NCBI RefSeq assembly: GCF_026339735.1
Contig: NZ_JAPEQG010000001.1
Span: 8,183,001-8,247,000, forward strand
Source of the DNA: Streptomyces sp. NBC_01669
GTDB taxonomy: Bacteria; Actinomycetota; Actinomycetes; Streptomycetales; Streptomycetaceae
Length of the DNA: 64,000 nucleotides
Direction: 5' to 3'
In this document: piece after piece, positions 25,188 through 33,713 of the stretch
How the letters are laid out: each line of letters starts with the position of its first letter
How positions within the stretch are numbered: position 1 is the first letter of the stretch
The notes under the pieces: model-generated
What the model saw: only the letters and a program-made list of their open reading frames with translations
Database searches by the model: none
Told to the model about the DNA's origin: nothing
Translations under genes and position numbers: made by a program

Positions 25188-26131
25188 CCCGCCGGCGGCG
25201 GGAGGGCGCCGTGGCGGGCCTCGCGCGGCGTCATGCCGAACTCCTGCCGGAACGCGGTACTGAACGACGCGTGGCTGCCGAAACCGCAGGCGTGCGCGAT
25301 CCCCGCGATCGACTGCCCCGCCCAGCCCGGACTGGACAGCCGCGTCCGGGCCAGGAGCAGCCGTTCCCGGCGGATGAGGTCGCGCGAGGTCGTTCCCGCA
25401 TCCCGCAGCACTTGCTGGATGTAGCGGGTCGACCAGCCCAGTGCGCGTGCGATGCCCGCGACGTCCAGGCCGTCGTCGCCGGCGTGGCGGCGGACGTACC
25501 GGCGGATGTCGGCCTCGACCGTCGCCCGCTGCCCGGAGGGAGCCGAGTCGACGGCGCCCTCCGCGGCCAGGCACACCAGGTCGAGCAGCCGCTCGCAGGC
25601 GAGGTCGAACGTCACCTCCGAGAGCTGCTCCCGCTCCTCCTGCAGCGCGGTGACCATGGTCCGGATCACCCGGCCCAGACCACTGGCCCCGCTGAACAGT
25701 TGCGGCTCGCGCGAGACCGTCGGGCTGCGGGCGAGGACCTCCCGACCCGGCACGATCAGTGAGATCGAGCGGAGGTCGGCGTTGTGCGCGAAGGCCATCG
25801 GTCGGTCGATGGAGCACAGGGCCATGGCGCCGGGCGCGATCTCGCCCGAGGCCGGCCCCTGTTCCACCCAGGCGGTCCCGGCCAGCGGGACGAGCAGTTC
25901 GTACGTGCCCCGCGGATCGCTCCCGATGTGCCGGGACGTCCGGGTGACCGTCTGCTGTCCACCGGTGCACAGGGCGATGGCGTAGCTCTGCGAATGCTGG
26001 CAGTCGAGCCGCCCGGTCCACGGGGCGGTACGATCCGCCACCGCGACGCGGCTCGCTCCGTGCAGACCGGTGAACGCATCGTTCCAATCGCTGACCGAGG
26101 GAAGGGGACCGACCGCAGTCAACTGGTACAT
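25163..26131 (-). CDS. AraC-family transcriptional regulator
   Basis: 322 residues from the chosen ATG 26131, which has GAGGA eight bases upstream; an in-frame ATG at 26149 has no clear site. The N-terminal ~200 residues fit the AraC-like ligand-binding domain found with many Streptomyces regulators. The last ~105 residues are the double helix-turn-helix: LDVAGIARALGWSTRYIQQV, then SIAGIAHACGFGSHASFSTAF and FGMTPREAR. It lies tail to tail with the phosphotriesterase-family gene, so it does not share its promoter; control of that gene is possible but unproven. Confidence 0.9.
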   Translation of the reverse strand: MYQLTAVGPLPSVSDWNDAFTGLHGASRVAVADRTAPWTGRLDCQHSQSYAIALCTGGQQTVTRTSRHIGSDPRGTYELLVPLAGTAWVEQGPASGEIAPGAMALCSIDRPMAFAHNADLRSISLIVPGREVLARSPTVSREPQLFSGASGLGRVIRTMVTALQEEREQLSEVTFDLACERLLDLVCLAAEGAVDSAPSGQRATVEADIRRYVRRHAGDDGLDVAGIARALGWSTRYIQQVLRDAGTTSRDLIRRERLLLARTRLSSPGWAGQSIAGIAHACGFGSHASFSTAFRQEFGMTPREARHGALPPPAGQAPGGVK

Positions 26132-26681
26132 GCGAACATCCTCGCCCATGGGGCCGGGCAGCGTAACCCGTTGTGGAGCCCGGCCGTTGGACCGCGCCGG
26201 AAGGCGAACCCATGGATCTGGACGCGGATGAACACGCACGGGCCGAGGACGCCGCGCTCACCCGTACCACTCCGCCGGTGGGGGATTATCGATCGCTTGG
26301 TCGCGGACCGGGCCGCATGGTGCGCGGATCCGGTCCGGCCATCCTGACCGCAGCGACCGACGGCTCCTGGCGCGCCGCGCCACCGGCCGCGACCGATCGG
26401 CGGAACTGACCTGTCCCGGGGGCATTCTTCCCGCCGGGGCAGAGGACGCCGTTGAACGGGCAACCTCCAACAGGTTTTGGTCCTGCGGCCGACGACCGCG
26501 GCAATCATGAACTGCACCGGGAAGCCGGCTCCAAGAGGTGTCGGATCTCTGGCGTCAGGCCATGCCGTCCCGGTGGACGTCCTCGATCTGACGAACCGTA
26601 CGACGGTGGAAGCCTGGGCGGCCCGTGAGCCGACCCATCGGCATCGGCTTCCGCGACGACCTCCCGAGAAAGGGTATCCCC
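26132..26681. other. Intergenic region, no convincing gene
   Basis: About 550 bases between the AraC regulator (transcribed leftward) and a secreted protein (transcribed rightward). A frame of about 65 codons from ATG 26212 is Arg/Pro-rich, shows no recognisable domain, and I do not call it. The region should hold both divergent promoters, but I could not fix -35/-10 elements. Confidence 0.4.
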
Positions 26682-27047
26682 ATGAATCTGGCCCCCCGCA
26701 TGAAGCGTGCCGCAGCCGCCGTCGGAGCCACAGCCGTCGCCGCCGCAGGAATGGTGATGGGGGTGGCGGCCCCGGCGTCCGCCGCCACCGGCACGAGCAC
26801 CATCTGCGCGTCCGGCAATTACAGGGTCCACTTCGAGTTCCCCCAGCAGGGCACCTCCGGCGACGTTTCTCGGGGAGTGTGCCAGATCGTCCCGCTGGAG
26901 TCCGGTACCAGCTACGTCAAGATCTGGGGCTACTGGAACACCAACCCCGGCATGTTCTACGTCGGCACCGGGCACCCCCAGAATCCGGGTTCGACCACCT
27001 TCTACGCCGGGGGCACCACGACCAGCCCCTACCTCACCTTCGGCTGA
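26682..27047 (+). CDS. Small secreted protein of unknown function
   Basis: 121 residues. A Sec signal peptide spans about residues 1-34: a short basic start (MNLAPRMKR), a long Ala/Val/Gly core, and cleavage likely after PASA. The mature ~87 residues contain two cysteines, which could form a disulphide, and many aromatic, Gly and Thr residues (IWGYWNTNPGMFYVGTG), suggesting a small beta-rich extracellular protein. ATG 26682 has AGAAAGG about eight bases upstream. I do not recognise the family. It converges on the hydrolase stub at 27089-27139. Confidence 0.75.
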   Translation: MNLAPRMKRAAAAVGATAVAAAGMVMGVAAPASAATGTSTICASGNYRVHFEFPQQGTSGDVSRGVCQIVPLESGTSYVKIWGYWNTNPGMFYVGTGHPQNPGSTTFYAGGTTTSPYLTFG

Positions 27048-27139
27048 CCGGTTGTGCCGCCGGGGGGTGGGATTCCCCGGGGGGTCCGACCGTCCACGAA
27101 GCCACCGTGCACGAGAACGATGTTCCTGATGGTTGCCAT
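27029..27139 (-). pseudogene. Truncated alpha/beta hydrolase gene (5' stub)
   Basis: The first 17 codons, MATIRNIVLVHGGFVDG (27139 down to 27089), match the start of the intact hydrolases at 40892 and 49180, including the HGG oxyanion motif. A strong AGGAG lies upstream of ATG 27139. After that the frame turns into unrelated Pro/Gly-rich sequence and stops at 27029, so the catalytic part has been deleted. It lies just downstream of the STAND regulator at 27280, the same order as the intact pair at 38494-41575. Confidence 0.8.
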
Positions 27140-27219
27140 GGTCACTCCTGACCTGGAGGGACAGCGTCTTGACGTCTGTCCCGGTGCACACGAGCCAAGT
27201 TGAAAAGACGCGGCCGGGC

Positions 27220-27240
27220 GACGCGGAACAGCACGCAGAA
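27220..27240 (-). promoter_or_regulatory. Direct-repeat element upstream of the hydrolase stub
   Basis: Reading on the minus strand, TTCTGCGTG (27240-27232) is followed after three bases by TTCCGCGTC (27228-27220). The same arrangement, TTCTGCGTG-ctg-TTCTGCGTG, lies upstream of the intact hydrolase at 40791-40811. Conservation of non-coding sequence in both loci suggests a binding site or promoter element. Confidence 0.55.
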
Positions 27241-27279
27241 GTACCCGCCCGATCTCCGCGGGCAGCACCTTGGACGAGG

Positions 27280-29595
27280 TCAGGGGGCGGCGGTCGCCAG
27301 AGCGCGGCAGCGGATGCTCGCCCCGGTGTCACCGATCGCTTCGAAGACCTGCGCCGCCCGCGCGTAGGCGCGGCTGCTCTCGCTGGTCTGGCCTTCGCCG
27401 GCCAGAAGGGCAGCCAGTGTTTCCAGGGCCCCGGCCTGCCGGTAGTCGGACATCTGGAGCGTGTCCATGAGGTCGATTCCCTCGCTGAGCGTGGTGATCG
27501 CCTCCGCACGGCGGCCGAGGTGTCCGAGGCAAAAGCCGATTCGCATCAGCGCAAATGGCCGGCTGTGCGTTGCGACGCTCGGTGTCATCCCCGACTCCGG
27601 GTCGTCCAACAGAGCGAGCAGTCCGAGGTATTGCTCCAACGCCTCGGTGTAGCGCCCTTCGTCGAGAGAGCAGTTGGCGATGCAGGCGAGGCTCTGGACG
27701 TAGGAGTCGATGTCGCCGATGGTCTTGAACAACTCCGCTGCCCGGGAGGACGACGCGACGGCCTCCTCAAGTCGGCCGAGCATGAGCAGTGCCGAAGCGG
27801 TGTACTCGTGTGCCCAGGCGATCTGCGCCGTGGCACCGCCCCGGGTGGCCAACTCAAGCGCCTCGGCCGCATACCGCAGTACAGCCTCCGGGTCGCTGGG
27901 CGGCACCGAATGAACCCAGGCCAGATAGTTCAGCTGGGTCGCCTGCTGCGCCAGGTCGCCGAGGGCGGCGGCGGCCTCCGCTCCCCGTGTGAAGACCTCC
28001 TGCCAGTGTGGGCTGTGCGCCCACCGTTCGGAGAACCAGTGCATCGACTCCGCGCAGTCGAGGACGAGGGTGTGCCGGCCGCTGCCGGCCGCAGTGCGCA
28101 TCGCCCCCAGCCAGTTGTCCGCGTTCACCCGCAGCCACCAGTCGGCCTCCTCGACGGAGGACGGGACGGCGAGATCGGGGTCGGGCCCGTCGGGACGGCC
28201 GTAGCCGGGTTCGAACCACCGCCCGGACAGCGTGGCCATCCGCAGCAGCCACGACGTCACCTGCCCCGTCAGCGCCTCGCACTCGGCCACGGCCTCCTCC
28301 TCGTGGAGGCGGCCGCGGGCGAACAGGCGGACCAGGTCGTGGAAGCGGTAACGGCCCGCGGCGCTGTCGTGCAGCAGGCCGAGGTCGACCAGGTCGTCGA
28401 GAGCCTCCCAGGCATCCTCGTTCGGCACCCCTCCGGCGACGGCCGCCAGGGGGGCGTCGAAGTCCTGTCCCGGTACCACAGCGAGTCGCCGGAACATCCG
28501 CCGCGCGGAATCGGCGAGCTGCTCGTACGACATCCCGAACGCGTTGGCGATCTTGAGATCGCCGGCCTTGAACTGGTCCAGTCTACGCTCCTCGTTCGCC
28601 AGCCGGGCGGCGAGTTCGGCGGCGTCCCATCCGGGCCGGCTGGCCAGGCGGTTCCCGATGATCCGCAGCGCCAGAGGCAGACCGCCACACAACTCGGAGA
28701 GCCGCGCGAGGGCCGATTCCCCGTCGGATGCGGAACGTTCGCCCAGAATCCCGGTCAGCAGTTGCGTGGACTCCTGCAGCGGCAGGGGCCCGAGGATGAG
28801 CCTGCGGACGCCCTCCAGACCCGACAGCAACCGCCGGGTGGTGATCAGCGCCCTGCCCGCGCCCCCTCCCGGCAGCAGCGGGCGCACCTGCTTCTCCGAC
28901 GCGGCGTTGTCGAGGACGACAAGGACACGCCTGTCCCTCAGCAGCGACCGGTACAAGGAGGCGCGCCCCTGGATGTCCCCGGGGATCTGCTGGTCCGCGA
29001 CACCGAGCGCACGCAGCAGCAACTGCAAGGCGTCATCGGCGGCCAGAGGCCGCTGGGACATGCCGAACAGGTCGAGGAAAAACACTCCATCGGGAAAGCT
29101 CGGCCGTACCGAATGAGCGGCATGGACGGCGAACGTGGTCTTCCCCAGGCCCGCGGACCCGGTGATGAGCCCCACCACGCCGACACCCGGCGAACTCTCG
29201 GCGTACACCAGCTCGCTCATCCAGACCAGTTCAGCGGCACGGCCGGTGAAGTCGTCGACCGGCCGCGGAAGTTCACACAGACCCGTCGGACGCGTCCAGT
29301 GATCCCGTAGCCGGCCCTCGCGCGCCAACTCGAGCAGCTGCTTACGGGCATCGCCCTCCAGCGCGAGCGCGTCCGCCAATGCGGTCACGGTCCGATGCTG
29401 AGGCCCCCTGCTGCGGCCGCGCTCCATGTCCGACAGAGTCCGAGCACTGACCCCCGACACCTCGGCCAACTTCTCCAACGTCAGACGAGCCGCGCGCCGA
29501 TGACTGCGTAAAACCTCCCCGAAACCGAGACGTCCAGTGATGGCGCCACACCCCCTCAGCGGCGAAGGCACCCCACTCGCCGCAATCTTGCACAT
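27280..29595 (-). CDS. HTH-STAND(NB-ARC)-TPR transcriptional regulator, copy 1
   Basis: 771 residues from ATG 29595, chosen because GGAG lies about eight bases upstream and it sits shortly before the DNA-binding domain. Order: XRE-type helix-turn-helix (about 25-85, LTLEKLAEVSGVSARTLSDME); NB-ARC/STAND ATPase (about 113-400) with Walker A GSAGLGKT (146-153), a Walker B-like VLVVLDN and GLPLALRI; then TPR-like helical repeats to the C-terminus. Proteins of this layout are signal-dependent ATP-driven activators in Streptomyces. A close full-length paralogue is encoded at 38494-40761. It was once followed by a hydrolase gene, now the stub at 27139. The target is unknown, the neighbouring hydrolase being the first candidate. 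Confidence 0.88.
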   Translation of the reverse strand: MCKIAASGVPSPLRGCGAITGRLGFGEVLRSHRRAARLTLEKLAEVSGVSARTLSDMERGRSRGPQHRTVTALADALALEGDARKQLLELAREGRLRDHWTRPTGLCELPRPVDDFTGRAAELVWMSELVYAESSPGVGVVGLITGSAGLGKTTFAVHAAHSVRPSFPDGVFFLDLFGMSQRPLAADDALQLLLRALGVADQQIPGDIQGRASLYRSLLRDRRVLVVLDNAASEKQVRPLLPGGGAGRALITTRRLLSGLEGVRRLILGPLPLQESTQLLTGILGERSASDGESALARLSELCGGLPLALRIIGNRLASRPGWDAAELAARLANEERRLDQFKAGDLKIANAFGMSYEQLADSARRMFRRLAVVPGQDFDAPLAAVAGGVPNEDAWEALDDLVDLGLLHDSAAGRYRFHDLVRLFARGRLHEEEAVAECEALTGQVTSWLLRMATLSGRWFEPGYGRPDGPDPDLAVPSSVEEADWWLRVNADNWLGAMRTAAGSGRHTLVLDCAESMHWFSERWAHSPHWQEVFTRGAEAAAALGDLAQQATQLNYLAWVHSVPPSDPEAVLRYAAEALELATRGGATAQIAWAHEYTASALLMLGRLEEAVASSSRAAELFKTIGDIDSYVQSLACIANCSLDEGRYTEALEQYLGLLALLDDPESGMTPSVATHSRPFALMRIGFCLGHLGRRAEAITTLSEGIDLMDTLQMSDYRQAGALETLAALLAGEGQTSESSRAYARAAQVFEAIGDTGASIRCRALATAAP

Positions 29596-29906
29596 GACGA
29601 CTCCGACCGCGCACGTTCTACCACCAACGACCCATAACCGGGGAATCGTATCGGCAACTGTTCGCCTGCACCCCATGCCACCGGACACACCGCTTCGTAC
29701 CGTCCCCAGACCAGCCATGAAACTGCCGACGCACACGTCGGCGACGTCCGCATAGGCCACCGGTGCGGACTGCGCGCCGGAAATCACCGTCGTCAAAGTC
29801 CCCTGCACCCCTGAACGGGACGCCGCCCTGCGGTCAGCCCGTGGCCGGCACGTCGATGACCTGCTGGTCTCCGACCTTGATCAAGCACATAGGGGGCACA
29901 CCCCGA
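29596..29906. other. Intergenic region, no gene seen
   Basis: About 310 bases between the start of the STAND regulator and the end of the PfkB kinase gene, both on the minus strand. It should hold the regulator's promoter and the end of the sugar-operon transcript. It is less GC-rich around 29600-29660. I saw no clear hairpin terminator and no supported coding frame. Confidence 0.4.
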
Positions 29907-30860
29907 TCACGCCACGTCCACTCCCGCCCGGCCGCACACGGCCGCCGCGACCGACGCCGCGTACTGCAGTGCCTCCCCGGCCTGTGCGGCGGTCAGGGCG
30001 GCAGGGCCGTCGCCCCGCAGGGCCCCGCTGCCGACGAGCCGCGCCAGGACCGCCGCCATGAAGGCGTCGCCCGCCCCGATGGTGCTGGCCACGGTCACCG
30101 GCACGGCCGGTACGGAGACGTGGATGTCGCCTGGCAAGAAGGCCGAGCTGCCCTGAGCACCGCGGGTCAGGAGCACCAGGCGCCCCTCAGCCGCCAGCTT
30201 GCGGCAGGGTGTCTCGGGGGTGTCGCCGGGCCAGAGTTGGCAGGCATCCTCGTCGCTGACCTTGACGATGTGGCCCAGCGCGCACAGCTCGCGCAGGCGG
30301 CGCAGGCTGCTCGCCGGGTCGAGTGTGCGGTCCGTGCGGACGTTGGGGTCCACCGCGAGCACCGAGTGGCGTGCCGCCGCGCGGGCGGCGGCGAGCACGG
30401 CCTCGGATGCCGGGGGTACGACGGCGGCGAGGCCGCCTATGTAAACGGCGTGAAAGTCCCCCAACTGGTCTGTGAAATCCGTCAGTTCGAAGGTCGCCGT
30501 GTTCTGGAGGTGGAAGTGGTAGCGCGTCCCCTCCGGGCTGGGGTCCGCCACGGCGAGGGCCGTGGGTAGGCTGGAGCGCGCGCAGAGGTCGAGCTCCACG
30601 CCGGCGGTGCGGAGCCGGTGCTCGCTCCGGCGGCCGAAGTCGTCATCGCCCAGCGTGCCGGCGAAAGCGGTACGGACGCCCAGGCGGGCCAGATGTGTGG
30701 CCACGTTGGCGGGTGCGCCGCCGGGCTGCGGGCGCAGGGTGCCGTCCGTGGCCGGCACGAGATCGGTCAGTGCCTCGCCCATGACGAGGACCGTTCCTTC
30801 GCGGTGCGGCGCGGCCGTCTGGCCGGGGACCGGCACAGGCTCGCGGTTGAGGCCGCTCAC
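29907..30860 (-). CDS. PfkB-family sugar kinase (fructokinase-like)
   Basis: 317 residues. PfkB kinases phosphorylate sugars with ATP. The signatures are present: N-terminal GGAPANVATHLARLG with the expected GTLGDDDFG, and the C-terminal active-site motif TIGAGDAFMAAVLARL with the catalytic Asp. GTG 30860 overlaps the upstream dehydrogenase stop by four bases (GTGA), so the two are probably translationally coupled. As last gene of the importer operon it would phosphorylate the ketose produced by the dehydrogenase. Fructose is the simplest guess if the imported polyol is sorbitol or mannitol; a pentulose is possible. Confidence 0.88.
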   Translation of the reverse strand: MSGLNREPVPVPGQTAAPHREGTVLVMGEALTDLVPATDGTLRPQPGGAPANVATHLARLGVRTAFAGTLGDDDFGRRSEHRLRTAGVELDLCARSSLPTALAVADPSPEGTRYHFHLQNTATFELTDFTDQLGDFHAVYIGGLAAVVPPASEAVLAAARAAARHSVLAVDPNVRTDRTLDPASSLRRLRELCALGHIVKVSDEDACQLWPGDTPETPCRKLAAEGRLVLLTRGAQGSSAFLPGDIHVSVPAVPVTVASTIGAGDAFMAAVLARLVGSGALRGDGPAALTAAQAGEALQYAASVAAAVCGRAGVDVA

Positions 30861-31846
30861 GGCTGCACCACGATCTTGCGGCCCTGGCCCGCCTTGAAGC
30901 GGTCGATCGCTTGGGGGTACTGCTCCAGCGGCAGTCGGTCGCTGATGAAGACGCCGGGGTCGAGGATGCCGGTGGCGAAGAGGGCCGCGGCCCGCTCGAA
31001 GCTGTGCAGGACGGCCATCGAGCCGGTGATGGTGATCTCCTGGTTGTAGATCTTGTACGGCTCGATGATTGCGGTCGTCGCATAGTCGGCGACCCCGAAC
31101 TGCAGGAACGTACCCCCCTTGGCGACGCGGCGAAGACCGTCCTGGATGGCGGCCGCATTGCCCGTCGCGTCGACCACCACGTCCCAGCCGCCCGGCCGCT
31201 CAAGCTCGGCCGCCGCCGAGGCGGAACCGGAGACGCCCAACTCCCGTGCGGTGTAAAGGCGTTCGGGGTTGATGTCGACGATGTCGACCGTGGCGGCACC
31301 AGTGTGCTTGGCCAGCTCCAGCATCATCAGGCCCATGGTGCCCGAGCCGTAGATCAGCACCTGGGCCCCGAGTGTGCCGCTGAGCACGTCGTAGCCGCGT
31401 ACCGCGCAGGACAGCGGCTCGATGAGCGCGGCATCGCGTGCGTCGATGTGCTCGGGCAGCCGCACGCAGTTGGCCACCGGCGCCAGGGCGTACTCGGCAG
31501 CGCCGCCCGGAACGGTGACCCCGATCGCCGCCCACCGGTCGCAGAGGTTGCCGCGTCCTGCGCGGCAGGAGCGGCACTCGTGGCAGTGCAGGGAGGGATC
31601 GACGGCGACCTGGTCGCCGATCGACAGTTCGGTCACCTCGGCGCCGATGCCGACCACCTCGCCCGCGAACTCGTGGCCCGGGACGATGGGCAGCGTAGGG
31701 GCGAACTCGCCCTGCAGGATGTGCAGATCGGTCCCGCACAGACCGCACGCGGCCACATCGACGACCACTTCACGGGGCCCCGGCGTGGGGTCGGGGAGCG
31801 AGGTGACCGACACCTTGCCGGGCGCCTCGACGATTGCTGCCCTCAT
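30857..31846 (-). CDS. Zinc-dependent polyol/alcohol dehydrogenase (MDR family)
   Basis: 329 residues of the medium-chain dehydrogenase family. Catalytic-zinc ligands: C37 (CGLCGTDLH) and the H58-E59 pair (GHEFAGEVVG). The structural-zinc cysteines C88, C91, C94 and C102 are all present. The NAD-binding Rossmann segment is IYGSGTMGLMMLELAKH. The reaction is presumably oxidation of a polyol to a ketose, as in sorbitol dehydrogenase. ATG 31846 overlaps the stop of the upstream permease by four bases (ATGA). The open frame continues far upstream, but that part is only a shadow of the permease gene. Confidence 0.9.
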   Translation of the reverse strand: MRAAIVEAPGKVSVTSLPDPTPGPREVVVDVAACGLCGTDLHILQGEFAPTLPIVPGHEFAGEVVGIGAEVTELSIGDQVAVDPSLHCHECRSCRAGRGNLCDRWAAIGVTVPGGAAEYALAPVANCVRLPEHIDARDAALIEPLSCAVRGYDVLSGTLGAQVLIYGSGTMGLMMLELAKHTGAATVDIVDINPERLYTARELGVSGSASAAAELERPGGWDVVVDATGNAAAIQDGLRRVAKGGTFLQFGVADYATTAIIEPYKIYNQEITITGSMAVLHSFERAAALFATGILDPGVFISDRLPLEQYPQAIDRFKAGQGRKIVVQP

Positions 31847-32730
31847 TTGACGGCTCCAAGGGAGAGGCCCTGGACAAGCTTGTCCTGGGCGGCGAAACCG
31901 GCGGCGAGCACCGGCAAGGACACGACGACCGAAGCGGCACAGAGCTGAGCGAGGAACAGGCCCTGGCTGGTGACGAATCCGGTCAGGAACACGGGCGCCG
32001 TCTGCGCGGTGACTCCGGTCAGTACGCGGGCGAACAGCATCTCGTTCCAGCTGAAGATGAAGCAGATCAGCGCGGTGGCCGCGATCCCCGGCGCGGCGAT
32101 GGGTGCGACGATCCGGGTGAGGATCGTGGGCAGCCTGGCCCCGTCCACCTGGGCGGCCTCGATGATGGACACCGGCACATCGGCGAGGAACGACTGCAGC
32201 ATCCAGACCGCGATCGGCAGGTTCATCGATGTGTAGAGGATGACCAGGAGCCAGATGTTGTCCAGCATCCCGGCGTTCTTGGCGAACAGGTAGATCGGCA
32301 GCAGCCCCGCCACCACCGGCAGCATCTTCGTGGAGAGGAAGAAGAACATCACATCCGTCCACTTGCGGACCGGCCGGATGGACAGGGCGTAGGCTGCTGG
32401 CAGGGCTAGGGCCAGGACGAGAGCCGTGGAACACAGGCTCGCCGTGGTCGAGTTGATCAGCGAGGGCCACGGGTCGGCGCCCCCACCGGCGCCGAAGAAC
32501 CTCTTGTAGCCGTCCAGCGTGAGCGCGGCGCCGAGCGAGGGTGGGTTGGTCGCCGCGTCCGGCTCGGAGTGCAGTGAGGTCAGCACCATCCAGGCGACCG
32601 GCAGGCAGAAGACGATGCCGGCGCACCAGGCGACCACACCGAGCCGGGCCGAGCGGCGCCGTGCCTTGCGGGCGGCGGGCGGGAGCGGTGCCTCGCGGCC
32701 GGAAGGACGTGCGGTGGTGAGCGCGGTCAT
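31843..32730 (-). CDS. ABC sugar/polyol importer permease 2 (MalG/SmoG-like)
   Basis: 295 residues with about six membrane helices. The cytoplasmic EAA loop that docks onto the ATPase is visible as SIIEAAQVDGARLPTILTRIVAPI. Length and topology are those of the second permease of carbohydrate class-1 importers. ATG 32730 overlaps the previous gene's stop by four bases (ATGA), which fixes the start. It acts in the cytoplasmic membrane with the permease at 32727-33713 and the lipoprotein at 33710-35107. Confidence 0.9.
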   Translation of the reverse strand: MTALTTARPSGREAPLPPAARKARRRSARLGVVAWCAGIVFCLPVAWMVLTSLHSEPDAATNPPSLGAALTLDGYKRFFGAGGGADPWPSLINSTTASLCSTALVLALALPAAYALSIRPVRKWTDVMFFFLSTKMLPVVAGLLPIYLFAKNAGMLDNIWLLVILYTSMNLPIAVWMLQSFLADVPVSIIEAAQVDGARLPTILTRIVAPIAAPGIAATALICFIFSWNEMLFARVLTGVTAQTAPVFLTGFVTSQGLFLAQLCAASVVVSLPVLAAGFAAQDKLVQGLSLGAVK

Positions 32731-33713
32731 CGGCGGTTCACCTCTTCGTTGAACAGGGACGAGACCACCCGCAGCGCGAACGTTGCGATCACGATCGTGC
32801 CGATCACGACGAGCACCCCGGCTGCCGAGGCCAGTCCGTACTCGTGGGCCTGGTAGAAGGTCTGGTAGATGGTGTATGGCAGGTTGGCGGTGCCGAGGCC
32901 GCCCGAGGTGATGGTGAACACGGCATCGAAGTTCTGCACGATGTAGATCGAGCCGAGCAGCACACCGAGTTCGAGATAGCGGCGCAGATGCGGCAAGGTG
33001 ACGTACCGGAACATCTGCCATTCGGAGGCCCCGTCGAGACGGGCCGCCTCCATCACGTCCGGCGGCCGGCTCTGCAGCCCGGCCAGCAGGATCAGCATCA
33101 TGAACGGCGTCCACTGCCACACCAGCGCGCCCTCGACGGCGAGCAGCGGCGAGTTCGAGATCCAGTCCGGCTGTGTGGGGGTGTCGTCGCCGAACAGCCC
33201 GGCGACCCACGTCCACGCCCCGTTGAACAGCCCGTACTCGGGGTTGTAGAGGACGTGCTTCCACAGCAGCGCCGCGGAGATCGGGACCAGCAGGAATGGT
33301 GTGATCAGCAAGGTGCGTACGAATCCCCTGCCACGGAAAGTGCGGTCCATGAGCAGCGCGAGCAGCAGCCCGAGGACCACGGATGCCACGACCACGGAGG
33401 CGGTGAGCAGCATGGTGGTGAAAACCGACTCGCGCATGGCGGGGTCGGTGGCGACCGTCTTGTAGTTCTCGAACCAGCTGAGACTGCGGGCGTCGGGGTT
33501 CAGGGAGTTCCAGTCGAACAATGAGATCACCAGGGTTGCCACGAATGGCAGTTGGGTGACCGCGATGAGGAACACCAGGGCGGGCAGCAGTGGTGCGCGG
33601 GTCGCCCAGGCACGGGCGGCGGACGGCTGCCCATTCCTCTTGGAGTGCTTCGCCTGCGCGGTGTGCCGGGGCGTCGCGGCCGCCGGTGGGGATGCGCTGA
33701 CCGATGTGGTCAC
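32727..33713 (-). CDS. ABC sugar/polyol importer permease 1 (MalF/SmoF-like)
   Basis: 328 residues. A basic, unstructured N-terminus of about 40 residues precedes six predicted helices (LLPALVFLIAVTQLPFVATL is the first). The EAA loop reads DVMEAARLDGASEWQMFRYVTLP. GTG 33713 overlaps the stop codon of the binding-protein gene by four bases (GTGA), which sets the start and implies coupled translation. The closest functional match by pattern is the sorbitol/mannitol type, but the substrate is inferred. Confidence 0.9.
   Translation of the reverse strand: MTTSVSASPPAAATPRHTAQAKHSKRNGQPSAARAWATRAPLLPALVFLIAVTQLPFVATLVISLFDWNSLNPDARSLSWFENYKTVATDPAMRESVFTTMLLTASVVVASVVLGLLLALLMDRTFRGRGFVRTLLITPFLLVPISAALLWKHVLYNPEYGLFNGAWTWVAGLFGDDTPTQPDWISNSPLLAVEGALVWQWTPFMMLILLAGLQSRPPDVMEAARLDGASEWQMFRYVTLPHLRRYLELGVLLGSIYIVQNFDAVFTITSGGLGTANLPYTIYQTFYQAHEYGLASAAGVLVVIGTIVIATFALRVVSSLFNEEVNRR

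Noticed and set aside
30857..32626. A long N-terminal extension of the zinc dehydrogenase
   Set aside because: The extra ~260 codons overlap the permease gene in another frame; the ATGA overlap at 31846 and the family length mark the true start.
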